This document shows positions 1 through 12,100 of a DNA stretch of 64,000 nucleotides, piece by piece. Location of the stretch: positions 48,463,360 through 48,527,359 of the forward strand of contig NC_061805.1 of the NCBI RefSeq assembly GCF_021462225.1. Direction: 5' to 3'. A program made the translations under genes and the position numbers. Within the stretch, counting starts at the first letter, position 1, and each line of letters begins with the position of its first letter. This DNA comes from Girardinichthys multiradiatus (lineage: Eukaryota; Chordata; Actinopteri; Cyprinodontiformes; Goodeidae). The notes beneath the pieces were generated by a model. The model did not search any database and had not been told where the DNA came from. It saw only the letters and a program-made list of their open reading frames with translations.

Positions 1-508
1 AGCGATCTGATTGCCACTCCTTCTCCCATTGTTTCCCTTCCTATGTAACTTTTTTACCAATTGACATATTTTTTTAATATTTTTTTATATTTATTAGTAT
101 TTGTAAAGAATTATGGAGAGAACTAACCACAATAAAGCTCAAATCTCTTTTAAAATGTATAGGGATACACAAATATGAAACTTTACGGTTGATATTGACA
201 TCCAATGTTAATATTGCGGTTATGGACAATATTTACCAGTATTAAACATATATATATTTTCCCAACTATTTGACCATGAAAAAACAAGCACACCGCTCAC
301 ATTGCTGCTCTGCTTCAGGTAAACACCCCACAATCCTGTGGTACATCACTATCACTGTCACATGACCAAACAAAGACCACATGGCCAACCCCCTCCCCCT
401 TCCAAAACACAAATGCAACAAGATGGAAATAAACATAAATTGTTTATCAGCCTAGTTTTACCTATGGGGTTATTAACATGGGCCGATACCAATGTTAATG
501 CAGACATA

Positions 509-1727
509 CACTCACCGGCCACTTTATTAGGCCCACCTTGCTAGTACCGGGTTGGACCCCCTTTTGCCTTCAGAACTGCCTTAATCCTTCATGGCATAGA
601 GTCAACAAGGTACTGGAAACATTCCTCAGAGAGTTTGGTCCATATTGACATGATAGCATCAAACAAATGCTGCAGATTTGTCGGTTTCACATCCATGATG
701 CGAATCTCCTGTTCCACCACGTCCCAAAGGTGCTCTATTGGATTGAGATCTGGTGACTGTGGAGGCCATTTGAGTCCAGTGAACTCATTGTCATGTTCAA
801 GAAACCAGTCTGAGATGATTTGTGCTTTATGACATGGTGTGTTATCCTGCTGGAAGTTACCATCAGAAGATGGGTACACTGTGGTCATAAAGGGATGGAC
901 ATGGTCAGCAACAATACTCAGGTAGGCTGTGGTGTTGACACGATGCTCATTTGGGACTAAAGGGTCCAAAGTGTGCCAAAAAAGTATCCCCCACACCATT
1001 ACACCACCGTGGTGGCCTGAACCGTTGATACAAGGCAGGATGGATCCATGCTTTCATGTTGTTGACACCAAATTCTGACCCGACCATCTGAATGTCGCAG
1101 CAGAGATCGAGACTCATCAGACCAGGCAACGTTTTTAAAATCTTCTATTGTCCAATTTTGGTGAGCCTGTGCGAATTGTAGCCTCAGTTTCCTGTTCTTA
1201 GCTGACAGTAGTGGCACCCGGTGTGGTCATCTGCTGCTGTAGCCAATCCACCTCAAGGTTCAACGTCTTGTGCGTTCAGAGATGCTCTTCTGCCTGCCTT
1301 GGTTGTAAAGAGTGGTTATTTGAGTTACTTTTGCCTTTCTATCAGCTCGAACCAGTCTGGCCATTCTCCTCTGACCTCTGGCATCAACAAGGCATTTGCA
1401 CCGAAAGAACTGCCGCTCACTGGATATTTTCTCTTTTTCGGACCATTCTCTGTAAACCCTAGAGATGGTAGTGCGTGAAAATCCCAGTAGATGAGCAGTT
1501 TCTGAAATACTCAGACCAGCCCGTCTGGCACCAACAACCATGCCACATTCAAAGTCACTTAAATCACCTTTCTTCCCCATTCTGATGCTCGGTTTGAACT
1601 GCAGCAGATCGTCTTGACCATGTCTACATGCCTAAATGCATTGGGTTGCTGTCATGTGATTGGCTGATTAGGAATTTGTGTTAACGAGCAGTTGGACAGG
1701 TGTACCTTTTGAAGTAGCCGGTGAGTG
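509..1727 (-). mobile_element. Tc1/mariner element (DD36E spacing), defective
   Basis: Inverted ends CACTCACCGGCCACTTTATT and its imperfect complement ending GCCGGTGAGTG are flanked by TA (507-508, 1728-1729). The element is 1219 bp and carries a broken transposase on the minus strand. It sits inside the hAT-like element at 160-1742. Confidence 0.88.
589..1580 (-). pseudogene. Tc1/mariner transposase, stop plus frameshift
   Basis: Reading from 1580 down, the frame starts MGKKGDLSDFECGMVVGARR, with a helix-turn-helix region (ISETAHLLGFSRTTISRVYR). It meets a TGA at 1257-1259, continues in the same frame through WSDESR (first catalytic Asp), and shifts frame near 999 to MVWGILFWHTLDPLVP, QQDNTPCH (second Asp) and [12 protein letters not shown] (Glu). 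Thirty-six residues separate the second Asp from the Glu, so this is DD36E rather than the usual DD34E. The DDE residues survive, but the stop and frameshift make it non-functional. Confidence 0.85.
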
Positions 1728-1742
1728 TATCACGCATTCCTG

Positions 1743-3033
1743 ATAAAGTAATTAATTGTATTTCTTTTTTCTAAAGACTGCTTCCATTGATCGGGGTTCT
1801 GATTAACATTTGGGCCAGCTGAAATAAGGGGCCCCCATCCTTCTAAATCCGGCCCTGGTGGTTGCATTCAACAATATTGTCTTTGCATGCTTTACTAATG
1901 CCTTCCTTTTTAGGGTCTGTTGTTGTGAAAAATAAAACAATGAAAACCAAAACATTCAATGAGAAATAATAATTTTTGAAAAATGCTAATACTGAAACTG
2001 ATAAGTGGAGGAAAGAGTCTGCATGTTGGGTGACTTGTCAAAGCGCATCCTGAACCAAAGTTCTTTGACCTGCATCTTAAATATTTAGTGTGGCAAACAA
2101 GGTAAAGTGCAAAAAAGTCACTTCAGAATATTTAAAATACTCTGCATAGTAATGGACACACGGTCTGGTTGCTCATCTGTTCTGAACCACAGGAGAATCG
2201 GTGGCCCAAGGCACTGCCTCAGGCTAAATCCACAGCAAACAGAGCACTCTGGTTATTATTCCACGGCAGCGTTTTTTTAAGGCAGGCCGCCCCTGTTCAC
2301 CGCCGTGCGCTCACAGCTGGCCCCTCACAGTACCACTCTGCAGGCAAGCTTCTGTCTCTCCTATTTTTTGGCGGGGGGGCGTGGACCGTTTCACTGGCTC
2401 CACGTCCCGAGTTCTCATTAAACCTGTCGTAATTGGATTGGGCGTAACAGACATATGGAAATTGCGGTGCCGTTCATCATTAGTGTTTTAATTGTGCTCA
2501 TTTTGGCCTCCGTATTTCTGCCTCTAAATAAGTCATACGTGTTCGCAGGCCTTGTTACTGCAAGTCAAGTTGGTTCCTCTAAACACGCCGACGCCTGGGA
2601 TAATGAGAAGATTTCCTCCCTTCCTGTCTGATCATTTGTTTTGGTGCTGTTATTTTTTCGGCCAGCTTTAAAAATGTGTTTTATTTTACAGGTGGAAGTT
2701 GTCTAGCTTTAAAATTTAACTGCATTTTTGTGGATATGATGATATGTAAATGTCAAAACGGCAGACAGAAAAACCTGTAAAATTCCCACATACCTTTCAC
2801 AGCACTGTACAATATTAAGAAGATAGAAAGGGCTTTTTGCATAGTTTGAATCTGCCTTTTTTCATCTTACTTTGGAATTTTAAAGAAAAACTCGCAGAAA
2901 TGATTCAAAAGCAATGACGTGTGTGTGAGGGGCGAAGTATCCTTCTCTCTAACAAAGATTGAATCCATTTATTTTGTTTGCCTTTGTTGGACTAAGACTT
3001 ACAAATAAGCGCTCTTTTGTTTGTGTTTTGCAG
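1743..3033. other. ANTXR2 intron, no gene seen
   Basis: Single-copy-looking intronic DNA. About 1800-1860 (GGGGCCCCCATCCTTCTAAA, CCGGCCCTGG) resembles a common fish interspersed repeat. The block 2440-2620 is repeat-free and mixed in composition. No supported coding exon was seen. Confidence 0.5.
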
Positions 3034-3112
3034 GACTATGGATGTTCTTATCAGCCTCAACAATGGCAAGACGTTTATCTCTAGCGCTTACACCATCACT
3101 GCATCTACATGT
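3034..3112 (+). CDS. antxr2: ANTXR2 exon: end of extracellular domain
   Basis: The exon follows a pyrimidine-rich acceptor ending in TTTTGCAG and ends at TGT before the donor GTGAGT. Its first base completes a split codon (phase 2 acceptor), then 26 codons read [17 protein letters not shown] and on to a cysteine, TASTC. This is the membrane-proximal Ig-like extracellular region of ANTXR proteins, with the family's MDV..SLNNGK pattern. The frame stays open past the donor into the intron, so the exon end rests on the consensus donor and on the in-phase join to the transmembrane exon. Confidence 0.82.
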
Positions 3113-6100
3113 GTGAGTCTTAATTACTTGTCTGCTTTTAGCCCAACCAGTTTAAAGTTTTGCATAGCACTAATTCACAAAAACACCCTGAATCTCTCTG
3201 CAGAAAGTGAATTAAATGTGTGTCCTAATAAAAACAATACAATTTTTAGGGTGTTGTATTCTGATTCCATTCAGTTTATCAAAAGATCAAACCAGTTCAG
3301 TCCAATCTATTCCTAATTAGACCATATAAGTACAGCCCAGATCAATGCAAATTTATTCAGGTGAATCCAGTTTTACCTCTCATCACATAGTTCAGTCTAG
3401 TTAACTACAGTCAACTCTGTTTAATTAAGGGGTGGAACGGTACACAAATCATAGTTTGGTACAACTGCAGCTCGCTTCAATCAACAGAAACAAATACAAA
3501 GTGGTCACTATAGAACTGACTGGAAATTTGGTAAAATATTTTTAATAAAGCCACTGGACGGACGAGTTTCAAGTTGTTCGTTCGTTCGTTCGTCGTCTTC
3601 CGCTTATCCAGGACCGGGTCGCGGGGGCAGCAGACTCAGCAGAGACGCCCAGACGTCCCTCTCTCCAGACACCTCCTCCAGTTCCTCCAGGGGGAGCCCA
3701 AGGCGTTCCCAGGCCAGCCGAGAGACATAGTCCCTCCAGCGTGTCCTGGGCCGTCCCCTGGGCCTCCTCCCGGTGGGACGTGCCTGGAACACCTCCCGAG
3801 GAAGGCGTCCAGGAGGCATCCGGTATAGATGCCCGAGCCACCTCAACTGGCTCCTCTCGATGTGGAGGAGCAGCGGCTCTACTCCGAGCCCCTCCCGGAT
3901 GGCCGAGCTCCTCACCCTATCTCTAAGGGAGTGCCCGGCCACCCTATGGAGGAAGCTCATTTCAGCCGCTTGTATCCGTGATCTCGTTCTTTCGGTCATG
4001 ACCCAAAGTTCATGGCCATAGGTGAGGGTAGGAACGTAGACCGACCAGTAAATTGAGAGCTTTGCTTTTCGGCTCAGCTCTCTCTTCACCACAATGGACC
4101 GGCACAGCGCCCCCATTACTGTGGCAGCTGCACCGATCCGTCTGTCGATCTCCCGCTCCATTCTTCCCTCACTCGTGAACAAGACCCCGAGATACTTAAA
4201 CTCCTCCACTTGAGGCAGGAACTCCCCTCCAACCTGAAGAGGACAAGCCACCCTTTTCCGGTCGAGTACCATGGCCTCGGACTTGGAGGAGCTGATCCTC
4301 ATCCCAGCCGCTTCACACTCGGCTGCGAACCGCCACAGCGCATGCTGTAGGTCTTGGCTAGAGGGGGCCAGCAGGACCACATCATCCGCAAAAAGAAGAG
4401 ACGAAATCCACTGGTCCCCAAACCAGACCCCCTCCGGCCCTTGGCTGCGTCTAGAAATCCTGTCCATAAAAGTTATGAACAGGACCGGCGACAAAGGGCA
4501 GCCCTGCCGGAGTCCAACATGCACTGGGAACAGGTCCGACTTAGTGCCGGCAATGCGGACCAAACTCCTGCTCCGCTCGTACAGGATGGCCCCTAATAAA
4601 GGGCCCCCGATTCCATACTCCTGGAGCACCCCCCACAGGGCATCACGAGGGACACAGTCGAATGCCTTCTCCAGGTCCACAAAACACATGTGAACCGGTT
4701 GGGCAAACTCCCATGAACCCTCGAGCACCCTGTAGAGGGTATAGAGCTGGTCCAGTGTTCCACGGCTGGGACGAAAACCACACTGTTCCTCCTGAAGCCA
4801 AGGTTCGACTATCGGTCGGACTCTCCTCTCCAATACCCTGGCGTAGGCCTTACCAGGGAGGCTGAGGAGTGTGATCCCCCTGTAGTTGGAACACACCCTC
4901 CGGTCCCCCTTCTTATAAAGGGGGACCACCACCCCAGTCTGCCAGTCCAGAGGCACTGTCCCCGACCGCCACGCAATGTTGAAGAGGCGTGTCAACCATG
5001 ACAGCCCTACAACATCCAGAGACTTGAGGTACTCAGGGCGGATCTCATCCACCCCCGAAGCCTTGCCACCGCGGAGCTTTTTAACCACCTCGGTGACTTC
5101 AGCCTGGGTGATGAAAGAGTCCAACCCCGGCAGGATTGAGGAGATCCTCGAAGTACTCCTTCCACCGCCCGATAATGTCCTCAGTCGAGGTCAGCAGTCT
5201 CCCGCCCCCACTATAAACAGTGTTGGCAGAGCACTGCTTCCCCCTCCTGAGGCGTCGGACGGTTTGCCAGAATCGCTTCGAGGCCAACCGGTAGTCCTTC
5301 TCCATGGCCTCACCGAACTCTTCCCAGGCCCGAGTTTTTGCCTCTGCCACAGCCCGGGCTGCAGCACGCTTGGCCTCACGGTACCCGTCAGCCGCCTCAG
5401 GAGTCCCACAAGCCAACCACAGCCGATAGGACTCCTTCTTCAGCTTAACAGCATCCCTTACTGCCGGTGTCCACCACCGGGTTCTGGGATTGCCGCCACG
5501 ACAGGCACCGCAGACCTTGCGGCCGCAGCTATGGGCAGCAGCATCGACAATAGATGCAGAGAACATGGTCCACTCTGAGTCTATGTCTCCAACATCCCCC
5601 GGGATCTGGTCGAAGCTCTCCCGGAGGTGGGAGTTGAATACATCCCTGGCCGAGGGCTCCGCGGCGTTCCCAGCAGACCCTCACTATGCGCTTGGGCCTG
5701 CCGAGTCTGTCCGTCTTTCTCCTCCTCCAGTGGATCCAACTCACCACCAGGTGATGATCAGTGGACAGCTCAGCCCCTCTCTTCACCCGAGTGTCCAAAA
5801 CATGCGGCCGAAGGTCTGATGATACGACAACAAAGTCGATCATCGACCTCCTGCCTAGGGTGTCCTGGTGCCAAGTGCACTGATGGACACCCTTATGTTT
5901 GAACATGGTATTCGTTATGGACAATCCGTGACTAGCGCAGAAGTCCAATAACAAAACACCACTCGGATTCAGATCGGGGAGGCCATTCCTCCCGATCACG
6001 CCTCTCCAGGTGTCACTGTCGTTCCCCACGTGGGCGTTGAAGTCCCCCAGCAGAATAATGGAGTCCCCGGGAGGGGCACTATCCAGCACCCCCGACAGGG

Positions 6101-9100
6101 ACGCCAAGAAGGCAGGGTACTCTGCACTACCACTCGGCCCGTAGGCTGAAATGATAGTCAGAGACCTCTCCCCAACCCGAAGGCGCAGGGATACAACCCT
6201 CTCATCCACTGGGGTAAACCCCAACACGAGACGGCTGAGCTGGGGGGCAACAAGCAAACCCACACCAGCCCGCCGCCTCTCCCCGTGGGCCACTCCAGAG
6301 TAGAAGAGAGTCCAACCCCTCTCAAGGAGATGGGTTCCAGAGCCCACGCTGTGCGTGGAGGCGAGCCCGACTATTTCTAGTCGATATCTCTCGACCTCCC
6401 GCACAAGCTCAGACTCCTTCCCCCCCAGCGAGGTGACATTCCACGTCCCTAGAGCCAGCCTAAGCATCCGGGGATCGGGCCGTTGAGGTCTCCACCTTCG
6501 TCCGCCACCCAATCCTCTTTGCACCGGTCCCTCACGGTTCCCCCTGCAGGTGGTGGGCCCACTGGAGGATGGCCTCGCGTCTCTCGTTCGGGCTTGGCCC
6601 GGCCGGGTCCCGCGAGGAGCAACCCGGCCACCAGGCGCTCTCCGACGAGTCCCGACCCCAGGCCTGGCTCCAGGGTGGGACCCCGGCTCCGCTGTACCGG
6701 GCGACGTCACGTGCCTCGATATTGTGTTCTTCATGAGGGGTTCTTGAACCATTCTTTGTCTGACCCATCACCTAGAACCTGTTTGCCATGGGAGACCCTA
6801 CCAGGTTTCAAGTTGTTTAGATATTTAGACAATCCAGCACAGGAGATGTATTTGAAAGCACCATAAAAGCGCAGCTGTTGGGAAATCCCCTCTACTCAGA
6901 GGGTCTCGTCACCACAGTACCAGCGTGTTGTCGCATCTCATATTCTGTGCAGCGTCCTGGGCTGGTTGAATGCTTGCAGGCAGCTGAATTTTGACTTTAG
7001 CTGTGTTGTGCAATTATATGCTACAAGTTATTTAATATTTAATTAAATAACTTTCGGTCTGTCAAGTATTGTCTAGTGAATAAAATTATATTTTAATATA
7101 TGTTAATAATAAAATAAAAATTATATGTTATTACATTTCTTGTCTTTTATTTTATACAAAATTTTGTTGTAAATTCATGTATTTTAAAAAATATATTTAA
7201 AATTTTCAAAGCAAAGAAGAAAAATCCATCCGTCACTGTTATGTTCATTAATGTTCTAATTTCTCTGCTTTATATGTTTAATAAACGTTTATTTCTGGGT
7301 TGTGTACTCTCTAATGGTATACATTTGTGCTCTGTTAAATGTAAAGTCCTGCATCTTGATAAATAATCTGTTTGTTATATTTTTCTCTTCTAGTCCGATG
7401 GGTCTGTTGTGGTGATAGTCATCCTGGTGCTGCTGGCGCTCGTGGCTTTGGCCCTCATGTGGTGGTTCTGGCCTCTCTGCTGCACAGTGGTGAGTCTTGC
7501 TGATCTGCTTGTAACCCACACACCCATCTTTGGTCAACCCCTGTGGCTTGTTTATGCACACAGGCTGACAGCAAGGTCTTGGCTTATAAAACATCAAATA
7601 AACCAACTGAAAATAGGGCAGGTTTGCATTCATTTGAAAGTAAATTGATCTCATAGTTACTGACTCTAATTTCACAACACACACCTGCAAGTTTCCTCTT
7701 TGTTCAGTTGTAGCCCATCATAAGAAAGCACATGTTTAAAATAAATCTGACTTAATACCTTGGTTTTATGGCCAACCAGCAAATAAGCACACCAAAACCA
7801 CACAGCTGAAGAGTGTAGGTTGAAGTGGGTCTGTGCTGTTTGACACGGAGCATGCTCAGTATGGTTCAAGGTCATATTCTGAAGCAAAATGTGGCTAAAT
7901 ATCTGCTAAGCCTTTTACGTCATGCCACCACAATGGTTTTGCAACCTCAGAGAGGAAGTGAAGAGCCCACATCCTGTAGATCAGTTGATGGTGGCTTAAA
8001 CATCACGTTCGATGTTCCGATAAATTTCCCTTATGCAAACAGACAGAAAAATGTACCAAACCTTTGGATTAGTGAGACAAATATCTCAGTAGCAGTTGCT
8101 GAAATTTCTGTTTAAACAATTTCAACTTTGGGCCTTCTCAGGGAAATGATTAATAATAATACCAGAGATTTTTTAAATCTGTTCCTGCTCCAGTCTAATC
8201 TGTGTTTCATGATCTTGTCAATCAGCTTGTTGAACTTCAGTTGCTCTTCTTCATTTTCTGTCTCCTGTTCTTTGTTCTGTTATTATTATTGTTATTATTG
8301 TTTAATGTAGCTAATAAAATTATCTTCAAACCTTTTTCTCTATAGTGCTTTTCTAACTAAAGTAACAAGTCTTACACAATAAGAGGGAAGGTGATTTTAC
8401 TTTGTTTCTAATGTACCACCCAAGCAGCCTACTGATGAAGGTCATGTCGCTTGTTTCCTTGATTTCGTTCTTCATTTTGTGATTTATATCTCATGTCCAC
8501 AGGTGAGTATTAGAACGTAGAGGAAACTGTAAATCAAGATCTTATCCTTTTTGGTCTATTTTCAAGGCCCTTATTACTGCAGACAAAGTCCAATTCTGTC
8601 TGTTCATCTACAAATTTTTCATATTGTTGTCAGGAGTAGAGCTGCTGCTCCTCCTCAATACAAGGAGCCAGGTGAGAGTTTTTAGACTCACAACCAAAAT
8701 GCCTCCTGGTTGTGTCACTATGGATGTTTTTAGGAATGCTTCTTCTTCGAGGGGACCTCAGAGCAGACCTAGAACTTTTAGGAGGGGCTATGAATCTCCT
8801 CTTGCTTGGTGATGCCCAATTATGAGCTAGAGTTGTCAGGATTTAAAACAAGTTAAATGTTTAACTTTTTGGCTGTAAATTGTGGAAATCATACAGGGAA
8901 ATGTTTTTAGTGTTTTTCAATCTTTTGAGTGTGACTTCGCAGTTTTTAATAAATTTGATATCTGAGAGGTTATCAGACTGAGTCTTTGACTGATTCATGA
9001 TTAAAGGACAGCAAGACCAGAAACAAAGTAGAGCCACCAAGCAGAATGACATCTTATTTATATTCACTGAATTTAAAAAACATCTGGGCAACCCAGGACT

Positions 9101-12100
9101 AATTGTTAGAAAAAACCTGTAGTATGCAAAATTAGTGTATTATCTGGTGTAGAAATATTAGAATAGGATTGTAAATTGAAGATTTAGGGAGACCAAGGAC
9201 ACACCCCTGAGGTACACCAGAATTAAACTAAACTACCAAAGAGGTAAAATTGTTAGAAGTGACGTCCAACGTTATTTTGTAAGAGATACAAGCACAATAC
9301 TTATCCTAATATCTGAGAAAGGACCACCCAAGGTTGGATAACCAGAGTAGAGGCTTCTGAAAGCACAGTCATTGATCAAAAAGCTTCTGAGAAATGACTT
9401 GTTCAACAAAATCTGTCTTAGAGTCTGATCATTAGCTACTTCCAAATTGTATTTGTGAAATTCGTCAGTTCTAATTTGGCCTTTTGGTTTCTTCAGAATG
9501 GATTATTGTTGAATAGTTACAAAAGTCAAGGCTGCTTGAGGATAAATCTGCCTTGTTATAACTGGACGTACCACTGTCGGTTAAAGAAAAGCTTATCACT
9601 TTCTCTACATAGAGGTTAAAAAGGTTGTTGAATAAACCTACAGGATGCCAGATATTTCAGTCCCACAGGCACATATTGTTTGTTTAGTGCTGAGCATTCA
9701 TTAAAACTACTGTTTTAAAATCCGTCACCCTGCCTACACCCCCTTTATCAAACCATTCTCACCCACTTAACCAATTACAGAAATCCACAACAGACTATCG
9801 TTTGGGGCTATGAGAGAGGGGCTACAGATGGTGTGCACCACCTTTTCTCTGAGGCTTTTTTTTAAAACTGAGATCTGATGAAGGCACATTTACCCCCACA
9901 CCCGCCTGCCCCCATCCCTCACCTCACTCACCCCTGAAATGATAGACGTCACCTGGCTTTGTGGACCTGAAGGGATCCCATCCAAGATGAGATGGAAGCA
10001 TATTTTGGAAAACCAACAAAGGCATTAAAATGTAAACCCCCTGCAGCATGTCTGGCCGCGGACGTGTTTGTCTTGGTGGAGAGAGCTGCTGTTGCCTTCC
10101 ATCGAGGGAGGCGGCAGAAGAGGAGGGCCATGTGTGGCTTGTTAATATTTAAACCCCCAGTCTGCCAGGCTTCAGCAGTCGGGATGAGGCCTCTCTTCCT
10201 CTGCCTCTACCCGCATGGCCTGGTGCCAGGCGAGAGGTCAGACAAGCTGTGGAGTGGTAATTTCTTTGTTTATCATTTGTTTGGAAATTAAGCACTGAAT
10301 GGCGTTGCCTTTTGTTTCAATCAAAGGATTGGAGATGAAGTTTTGAAAGGCAAGGGAATTTATCTGAATTACTAATGAATCACTGTGAAGTTGGAAACAC
10401 TTTTGGAAACATTTTCAACTCGTTTGGTGCTTAATATGTTGATAACTTCTACTCACTTTGCGTTATTTTATATACACTGCTCAAAAAAATAAAGGGAACA
10501 CTCAAATAACACATCCTAGATCTGAATGAATGACATATTCTCATTGAATACTTTGTTCTGTGCAAAGTTGAATGTGCTGACAACAAAATCACACAAAAAT
10601 CATCAATGGAAATCACATTTATTAACCAATGGAGGCCTGGATTTGGAGTCACACACAAAATTAAAGTGGAAAAACACACTAGAGGCTGATCCAATTTTGA
10701 TATAATGTCCTTAAAACAAGTCAAAATGAGGCTCAGTATTGTGTGTGGCCTCCACGTGCCTGTATCACCTCCCTACAATGCCTGGGCATGCTCCTGATGA
10801 GACGGAGGGTCTCCTGATGGATCTCCTCCCAGACCTGGACTAAAGCATCTGCCAACTCCTGGACAGTCTGTGGTGCAACGTGACGTTGGTGGATGGAGCA
10901 AGACATGATGTCCCAGATGTGCTCAATCGGATTCAGGTCTGGGGAACGGGCGGGCCAGTCCATAGCTTCAATGTCTTCATCTTGCAGGAACTGCTGACAC
11001 ACTCCAGCCACATGAGGTCTAGCATTGTCCTGCATTAGGAGGAACCTAGGGCCAACCGCACCAGCATATGGTCTCACAAGGGGTCTGAGGATCTCATCTC
11101 GGTACCTAATGGCAGTCAGGCTACCTCTGGCGAGCACATGGAGGGCCATGCTGCCCTCCAAAGAAATGCCACCCCACACCATTACTGACCCACTGCCAAA
11201 TAGGTCATGCTGAAGGATGTTGCAGGCAGCAGATCTCTCTCCACGGTGTCTCCAGACTCTGTCACGTCTGTCACATGTGCTCAGTGTGAACCTGCTTTCA
11301 TCTGTAAAGAGCACTCGGCGCCAGTGGCAAATTTGCCAATCCTGGTGTTCTCTGGCAAATGCCAAGCGTCCTGCACGGTGTTGGTCTGTGAGCACAACCC
11401 CCATTTGTGGATGTCCGGCCCTCATACCATCCTCATGGAGTTGGTTTCTAACCGTTTGCGCAGACACATGCACATTTGTGGCCTGCTGGAGGTCATTTTG
11501 CAGGGTTCTGGCAGTGCTCCTCCTGTTCCTCCTTGCACAAAGGTGGAGGTAGCGGTCCTGCTGCTGGGTTGTTGCCCTCCTACGGCCTCCTCCACGTCTC
11601 CTGGTGTACTGGCCTGTCTCCTGGTAGCGCCTCCAGGCTCTGGACACTACGCTGACAGACACAGCAAACCTTCTTGCCACAGCTTGCATTGATGTGCCAT
11701 CCTGGATGAGCTGCACTACCTGAGCCACTTGTGTGGGTTGTAGAGTCCGTCTCATGCTACCACGAGTGTGAAAGCACCACAAACATTCAAAAGTGACCAA
11801 AAGATCAGCCAGAAATCATAGGTACTGAGAAGTGGTCTGTGGTCCCCACCTGCAGAACCACTCCTTTATTGAGTGTCTTGCTAATCGCGAAAGATTTCCC
11901 CCTGTTGTCTTTTCCATTTGAACAACATCATGTGAAATTAATTGTCAATCAGTGTTGCTTCCTAAGTGGACAGTTTGATTTCACAGAAGTTTGATTTACT
12001 TGGAGTTATATTGTGTTGTTTAAGTGTTCCCTTTATTTTTTTGAGCAGTGTAATAAGCTGTTAGTCTTTTCTCCACAGCAGTGCAGAACTTGGTTTCCAT

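Larger units (their letters stand above)
160..1742. mobile_element. hAT-like miniature element, split by a Tc1 insertion
   Basis: The left end starts TAGGGATACACAAATATG and the right end, past the Tc1 element, reads TATCACGCATTCCTG. Between them lie GGCCGATACCAATGTTAATG-type repeats also seen in the copies at 17821 and 52087. Removing 509-1727 and one TA joins AATGTTAATGCAGACA to TATCACGCATTCC, the expected element end. The flanking octamers AAAATGTA (152-159) and ATAAAGTA (1743-1750) match at 6 of 8 positions, a possible decayed 8-bp duplication. No transposase is present. Confidence 0.62.
3579..6804 (-). mobile_element. Rex3-type RTE non-LTR retrotransposon, near full length
   Basis: The 3226-bp element is flanked by the 13-bp duplication GTTTCAAGTTGTT at 3566-3578 and 6805-6817. 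It is much more GC-rich than its surroundings. On the minus strand it codes an APE-type endonuclease then a reverse transcriptase, and ends in a GAAC tetranucleotide tail (3579-3594 on the plus strand). Two sites at about 4490-4510 and 4922-4941 match, from memory, the widely used Rex3 PCR primer sites. Coding is spread over three frames, so the copy is dead. Confidence 0.9.

Noticed and set aside
3017..3316. 99-codon frame starting upstream of the first ANTXR2 exon
   Set aside because: Only 3034-3112 is exon; the remainder is intron read-through before and after consensus splice sites.
4271..4693. 140-codon plus-strand frame inside the Rex3 region
   Set aside because: Antisense shadow of the reverse transcriptase frame.
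7409..7648. 79-codon frame over the transmembrane exon
   Set aside because: The part after 7489 follows a GTGAGT donor and is intronic; the next exon at 14351 continues the protein.
11207..11692. 161-codon plus-strand frame inside the Tc1 element
   Set aside because: Antisense shadow of the intact transposase.
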